This document shows positions 60,385 to 64,000 of a DNA stretch of 64,000 bases, piece after piece. The notes beneath the pieces are model-generated. The model was not told the origin of the DNA and ran no database searches. It saw only the letters and a list, made by a program, of their open reading frames with translations. A program made the position numbers and the translations under genes. Position 1 is the stretch's first letter, and each line of letters opens with the position of its first letter. This DNA is from Halomonas sp. LR3S48 (GTDB lineage: Bacteria > Pseudomonadota > Gammaproteobacteria > Pseudomonadales > Halomonadaceae): assembly GCF_025725665.1 (NCBI RefSeq), contig NZ_CP107009.1:1302001-1366000 (forward strand), given 5' to 3'.

Positions 60385-61596
60385 ATGAAAATCAGCGACG
60401 CCTATGTGATCGTCACCTCGCCGGGGCGCAACTTCGTCACCCTCAAGATCGTTACCGAGTCGGGTACCCACGGCATCGGCGATGCCACCCTGAACGGCAG
60501 GGAAACGGCCGTGGTGGCCTATCTCGAGGAGCACGTGCTGCCCGCCCTGATCGGTCGTGACGCCAGCCGCATCGAGGACATCTGGCACTACCTCTATCGC
60601 GGCGCCTATTGGCGCCGGGGGCCGGTGACCATGGCGGCGGTCTCGGCGGTGGACCTGGCGCTGTGGGACATCAAGGCCAAGGCGGCCGGCATGCCACTCT
60701 ACCAGTTGCTCGGCGGCAAGAGCCGCGAGCGGGTGATGACCTACGCCCACTGCACCGGGCGCGACATCGAAGGCTGCCTCGCCGAGGTCGAGAAACACGT
60801 CAAGCTCGGCTACCGGGCGGTGCGCGTGCAGGCCGGCGTGCCCGGTATTCCGACCATCTACGGTGTCGCCAAGCGAGAAGGCGAGCGCTACGAGCCGGCG
60901 GATGCCGAACTGCCCGCTGAGCACGTCTGGAGCACCGAGAAGTACCTCAACCATGTGCCCAAGTTGTTCGCCGCGGTGCGCGAACGCTTCGGCGACGAGC
61001 TTCACGTGCTGCACGACGTGCATCACCGCCTGACGCCCATCGAGGCGGCGCGCCTGGGCAAGGCGGTGGAACCCTACCACTTGTTCTGGCTCGAGGACTG
61101 CGTGCCGGCCGAGAACCAGGAGAGTTTCCGCCTGATTCGCCAGCACACCACCACGCCGCTGGCGGTGGGGGAGGTGTTCAACTCGATCCACGACTACCGC
61201 GAGCTGCTCGAGAACCAGTGGATCGACTACGTTCGCACGCCGCTCTCCCACGGCGGCGGTATCACTCACGTGCGGCGCATCGCCGACCTGGCCGCGCTCT
61301 ACCACGTGCGCACCGGCTTCCACGGGCCGACGGATCTGTCGCCGGTGTGCCTGGGGGCGGCGGTCCACTTCGACACCTGGGTGCCCAACTTCGGCATTCA
61401 GGAGCACATGCCCCACACGCCGGAGACCGACGCTGTCTTCCCTCACGACTATCGTTTCGAGGATGGCCATTTCCTGGTCGGCGAAGCACCGGGCCATGGC
61501 GTCGATATCGACGAGACCTTGGCCAAGCAATATCCCTACAAGCGCGCCAGCCTGCCGGTCAACCGGCTGGAGGACGGCACCCTGTGGCACTGGTAA
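60385..61596 (+). CDS. manD: D-mannonate dehydratase ManD (enolase superfamily)
   Basis: The 403-residue enzyme dehydrates D-mannonate to 2-keto-3-deoxygluconate. Family features are [47 protein letters not shown] with the first metal ligand region, [22 protein letters not shown] and [11 protein letters not shown] with the catalytic His. It belongs to the ManD/RspA subgroup, in which some members are highly active on mannonate and others are not; the uronate setting supports a true mannonate dehydratase. It replaces the unrelated UxuA enzyme. Confidence 0.92.
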   Translation: MKISDAYVIVTSPGRNFVTLKIVTESGTHGIGDATLNGRETAVVAYLEEHVLPALIGRDASRIEDIWHYLYRGAYWRRGPVTMAAVSAVDLALWDIKAKAAGMPLYQLLGGKSRERVMTYAHCTGRDIEGCLAEVEKHVKLGYRAVRVQAGVPGIPTIYGVAKREGERYEPADAELPAEHVWSTEKYLNHVPKLFAAVRERFGDELHVLHDVHHRLTPIEAARLGKAVEPYHLFWLEDCVPAENQESFRLIRQHTTTPLAVGEVFNSIHDYRELLENQWIDYVRTPLSHGGGITHVRRIADLAALYHVRTGFHGPTDLSPVCLGAAVHFDTWVPNFGIQEHMPHTPETDAVFPHDYRFEDGHFLVGEAPGHGVDIDETLAKQYPYKRASLPVNRLEDGTLWHW

Positions 61597-61609
61597 GGAG
61601 AATGCATCG

Positions 61610-62641
61610 ATGAAAGCCTTTCAGGTCAATGCGCCGCTGGACTACGCCATCGCAGATGTCGAGGTGCCCCGCGCCACTGCCGGCGAGGTGCTGGTGAAGG
61701 TGGCCTTCGCCGGGATCTGCGGTTCCGACATGCACATAATCCACGGCGATAACGCCTTCGTACGCTTTCCGCGCATCACCGGGCACGAGTTCGCCGGCAT
61801 CATCGAGGCGCTCGGCGAGGGCGTCGAGGGCATCGAGGTCGGCGACAGGGTGTGCATCGATCCGGTGGTCAGCTGCGGTAAGTGCTATCCGTGTCGTATC
61901 GGCCGCCCCAACGTGTGCAGCGCAATGCAGGTGATCGGCGTGCACCGTGACGGAGGCTTCGAGGAGTGGGTGAACGTGCCGGCGGCCAATGCCCACCGCC
62001 TGCCCGACGGACTGGGGCTGGAAGCCGGGGCACTGGTGGAGCCCTATTCCATCGCCGCCAACGTGCTCGAGCGGATGCAACCGCTGCGCGGCGATCGCCT
62101 GCTGGTCTATGGCGCCGGCGTGATCGGCCTGACCATCCTGCAGATGGCCCGTGCCCAGGGTATCGAGGACATTACCGTCGTCGACCTGATCGACGAGCGC
62201 CTGGCCACGGCCCGCGAACTCGGCGCCACGCGCACCTGGCACGGCAAGGAGGACGTCGAGGGCGCGGTGCGCGAGCTGACGGCAGGCGAGGGCATCCCGC
62301 TGATTGCCGATGCCGCCTGCGTACCGGCCCTGCTGCCGCAGATGCTGCGCATCGCCTCGCCGGCGGGTCGCATCGGCCTGCTCGGCTTCAACCCCACCCC
62401 CAGTGATCTGGTGCAACTGGAGGTGATCAAGAAGGAGCTGACCCTGGTCGGTTCGCGGCTCAACAACCGCAAGTTTCCGGACGTGCTCGATCGCATGGCC
62501 TCCGGACGTCTCGATCCGCTGGCGCTGGTGAGTCATCGCCTGCCCTTCGACGGGATGCCGGGGGCCATCGACATGCTGGATCACCACCCCGAAAGAGCTC
62601 GCAAGGTACTTATCGACATAAGCGCCGATATCGCTAGCTGA
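61610..62641 (+). CDS. Zinc-dependent alcohol dehydrogenase (RspB/LgoD-like)
   Basis: The 343-residue medium-chain dehydrogenase has GICGSDMH and GHEFAG with the catalytic zinc ligands, a structural zinc site CGKCYPCRIGRPNVC, and a Rossmann fold LLVYGAGVIGLTILQMARAQG. ATG 61610 follows AAGGAG by nine bases; it is 13 bases after manD. RspB and LgoD are its nearest described relatives; LgoD oxidises L-galactonate. In this operon it may be the oxidoreductase linking uronate keto-acids to aldonates, since no UxuB-type enzyme is present, but the substrate is inferred. Confidence 0.85.
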   Translation: MKAFQVNAPLDYAIADVEVPRATAGEVLVKVAFAGICGSDMHIIHGDNAFVRFPRITGHEFAGIIEALGEGVEGIEVGDRVCIDPVVSCGKCYPCRIGRPNVCSAMQVIGVHRDGGFEEWVNVPAANAHRLPDGLGLEAGALVEPYSIAANVLERMQPLRGDRLLVYGAGVIGLTILQMARAQGIEDITVVDLIDERLATARELGATRTWHGKEDVEGAVRELTAGEGIPLIADAACVPALLPQMLRIASPAGRIGLLGFNPTPSDLVQLEVIKKELTLVGSRLNNRKFPDVLDRMASGRLDPLALVSHRLPFDGMPGAIDMLDHHPERARKVLIDISADIAS

Positions 62642-62722
62642 GCCAGCATGACTCGACAGCCGCATCGTAATGACGCGATGCACATAACAGCAACAACAGC
62701 CAGCAAAGACAGGAGTTACGCC

Positions 62723-63691
62723 ATGATCAAACGACTCGTCACCGGCGCCGTCCTCGGGGCGGCCCTGATCGCCAGCCAGGCCACCCTGGCCGCCGATTTC
62801 ACGCTGAAATTCGGCCACCTGGCCAATGAGCAGAACATCTGGCACCAGGCCGCGGTGAAGTTCAAGGAGGAGGTGGAAGCCAACTCCGATGGCCGTATCG
62901 AGGTGCAGCTGTATCCCAACGAGCAGCTCGGCGCCGAGATGGACGTGATCAACAGCATCCAGCTCGGCAGTGCCGACATGACCATCACCGGCGAGAGCCT
63001 GCAGAACTGGGCGCCCAAGGCCGCCTTGATGGCTGCCCCCTACGCCTTCCGCGACTCCGAACACCTGCGCGCCGTGGTCGACGGCGAGATCGGCGAGGAG
63101 ATCGAGGCGCAGATCGTCGAGCGTGCCAACCTGGTGCCGCTGGCCTGGTTCGAGCGCGGGCCGCGGCACCTGACCTCCAACGAGCCGATCAAGCATCCCG
63201 ACGACCTCGACGGCCTCCGCCTTCGCGTGCCCAACGTGCCGCTGTTCGTCGACACCTGGGAGGCGCTGGGTGCGCGACCCACGCCGATGGCCTTCAGCGA
63301 GGTGTTCACCTCCCTGCAGCAGAACACCATCCAGGCCCAGGAGAACCCGCTGAGCCTGATCGAGAGCGCCAGCTTCGACGAGGTGCAGGATTACGTGAAC
63401 CTGACCGGCCACGTGCGCAGCTGGATCTACGTGGTGATCGGCAAGGACAAGCTCGAGAGCATGCCGGAAGACCTGCAGCAGGTGATCTTCGAGGCGGCCG
63501 ATACCATGCAGGCCCATGAGGCCGACCTCTTCGCCGAGGACGAGGAGCGCCTGCGTCAGGAGCTCGAGGAGCGTGGCATGGAGTTCGTCGAGGTGGATAC
63601 CGACGCCTTCGCCGAAAAGGCCCGCCCGGCGGTGCTCGACGCCCTCGACGAGGAGCAGCGCGAACTGTTCGAGGCCATCCAGGACCTGTGA
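62723..63691 (+). CDS. Second TRAP solute-binding protein (DctP)
   Basis: The 322-residue periplasmic protein has a signal peptide (MIKRLVTGAVLGAALIASQATLAA) and the DctP fold (FTLKFGHLANEQNIWHQAAVKFKEEVEANSDGRIEVQLYPNEQLGAEMDVINSIQLG, LDGLRLRVPNVPLFVDTWEALGARPTPMAFSEVFTSLQQNTIQAQENPL). The R-x-R of GLRLRVP is the expected carboxylate contact. Its sequence differs clearly from the first DctP, so it probably takes a different sugar acid. AGGAG lies before ATG 62723. It is in the same direction as the uronate genes. Confidence 0.9.
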   Translation: MIKRLVTGAVLGAALIASQATLAADFTLKFGHLANEQNIWHQAAVKFKEEVEANSDGRIEVQLYPNEQLGAEMDVINSIQLGSADMTITGESLQNWAPKAALMAAPYAFRDSEHLRAVVDGEIGEEIEAQIVERANLVPLAWFERGPRHLTSNEPIKHPDDLDGLRLRVPNVPLFVDTWEALGARPTPMAFSEVFTSLQQNTIQAQENPLSLIESASFDEVQDYVNLTGHVRSWIYVVIGKDKLESMPEDLQQVIFEAADTMQAHEADLFAEDEERLRQELEERGMEFVEVDTDAFAEKARPAVLDALDEEQRELFEAIQDL

Positions 63692-63699
63692 TGCCACTT

Positions 63700-63727
63700 G
63701 CGGGCGAGCCCGGCCGGGCTCGCCCGC
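63700..63727 (+). other. Intercistronic palindrome after the second dctP
   Basis: A perfect 28-base palindrome (arms GCGGGCGAGCCCGG and its complement) lies nine bases after the stop codon of dctP. No T-run follows. It occupies the same place as the hairpin after the first dctP and probably stabilises or attenuates the message. Confidence 0.6.
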
Positions 63728-63763
63728 TTGCCAGTGGCCCGGCGGGTAGCATGAGGAAAGCGT

Positions 63764-64000
63764 ATGGACTCCCATTACAAGACGGCCGAGCAGGAAGCGC
63801 TCGAACAGTTGGACCCACTCTCCTCGGTCCCCACCTTTCAGGGCGTCGTGGGGCGCCTGATCGGCTGGGTCGACACCTTGTTCACCACTCTCGCCGTGCT
63901 GGCGCTGGTGGCCATTGCCGGCACGGTAATGCTGCAGATCGCGGCACGCCTCTTCCTTCCCTTCAGCGTCTCCTGGACCGAGGAATTGTCGCGCTACCTG
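63764..64000 (+). CDS. Second TRAP small permease (DctQ), cut by window edge
   Basis: An open frame from ATG 63764 (AGGAAAG lies upstream) runs to the right edge. The 79 visible residues begin MDSHYKTAEQEALEQLD and have a first membrane helix (TTLAVLALVAIAGTVMLQIAA). They end in VSWTEELSRYL, the conserved DctQ W-x-E-E-L block. It continues the second TRAP system; the large subunit should follow beyond the window. Confidence 0.82.
   Translation, partial: MDSHYKTAEQEALEQLDPLSSVPTFQGVVGRLIGWVDTLFTTLAVLALVAIAGTVMLQIAARLFLPFSVSWTEELSRYL

Noticed and set aside
61559..63775. A 738-codon open frame on the minus strand
   Set aside because: It spans the dehydrogenase and DctP genes in reverse and crosses the gap between them; no ribosome binding site or domain is seen.

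Overview
The window looks like a chromosome segment of a high-GC, halophilic or marine gammaproteobacterium, most like the Halomonadaceae (Halomonas/Chromohalobacter group). The grounds are the nas/nir/cobA nitrate-assimilation set, three TRAP-type uptake systems, a TAXI-TRAP with a fused permease, and a ManD-type uronate cluster. This is inference from gene content; there is no rRNA or other marker gene in view.

Bases 1-7300 are an accessory, AT-richer island. It opens with the 3' end of a NERD/zinc-finger gene and an AbiJ-like (AbiJ_NTD4) abortive-infection gene that abuts a broken integron integrase. The integrase reads leftward from 2377, still has a good Shine-Dalgarno and a LexA-type operator (CTG-N10-CAG), but carries a -1 frameshift and lacks its C-terminal catalytic half. 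To its right lie an attI region and five gene cassettes (2587-6734), each closed by an attC whose first core is the reverse complement of the core opening the same cassette. The cassettes encode a DUF4926 protein, an unrecognised acidic protein, a HEPN-like R-x4-H protein, a Shedu SduA nuclease (DUF4263) and a PD-(D/E)XK-like unknown. Together with AbiJ this is a small defence-rich integron. A VOC-family gene closes the island.

Bases 7319-21758 hold a nitrate/nitrite assimilation regulon: nirD, nirB and a NasC-like flavoprotein (minus strand); the NasS-NasT nitrate sensor/antiterminator pair (minus); nasA-cobA (plus); and a nirC-type transporter followed by a PP2C phosphatase-protein kinase fusion (plus). 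Upstream of three transcription units I find the same regulatory layout: NtrC-like dyads or half-sites, a sigma-54 -24/-12 element, RNA hairpins with A1xxxG4x hexaloops (the second loop is AACGAC in all three leaders) and a terminator-like stem. That is the layout expected of NasT (ANTAR) antitermination. A separate narK gene at 33466 has a perfect FNR/ANR box upstream.

Bases 20697-45265 are mostly ordinary core genes: an AI-2E family permease, two overlapping c-di-GMP/response-regulator genes with degenerate active sites, a peroxiredoxin, a GFA protein, an HDAC-like amidohydrolase, a LysR with a divergent TAXI-TRAP/AtuA operon, two L,D-transpeptidase-type genes, a DUF1127 protein, an ABC exporter, an M23 endopeptidase, a pirin with divergent LysR, and a glutathionyl-hydroquinone reductase.

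Bases 45266-52501 are a sugar ABC operon (isomerase, Gfo/Idh dehydrogenase, ATPase, permease, binding protein) with a divergent LacI regulator and two 14-bp palindromic operators. After a YaiI-family gene and the RNA helicase gene deaD comes a hexuronate catabolism operon (55296-64000): GntR regulator, TRAP dctPQM, uxaC, manD, a zinc alcohol dehydrogenase, and a second TRAP system running off the right edge.
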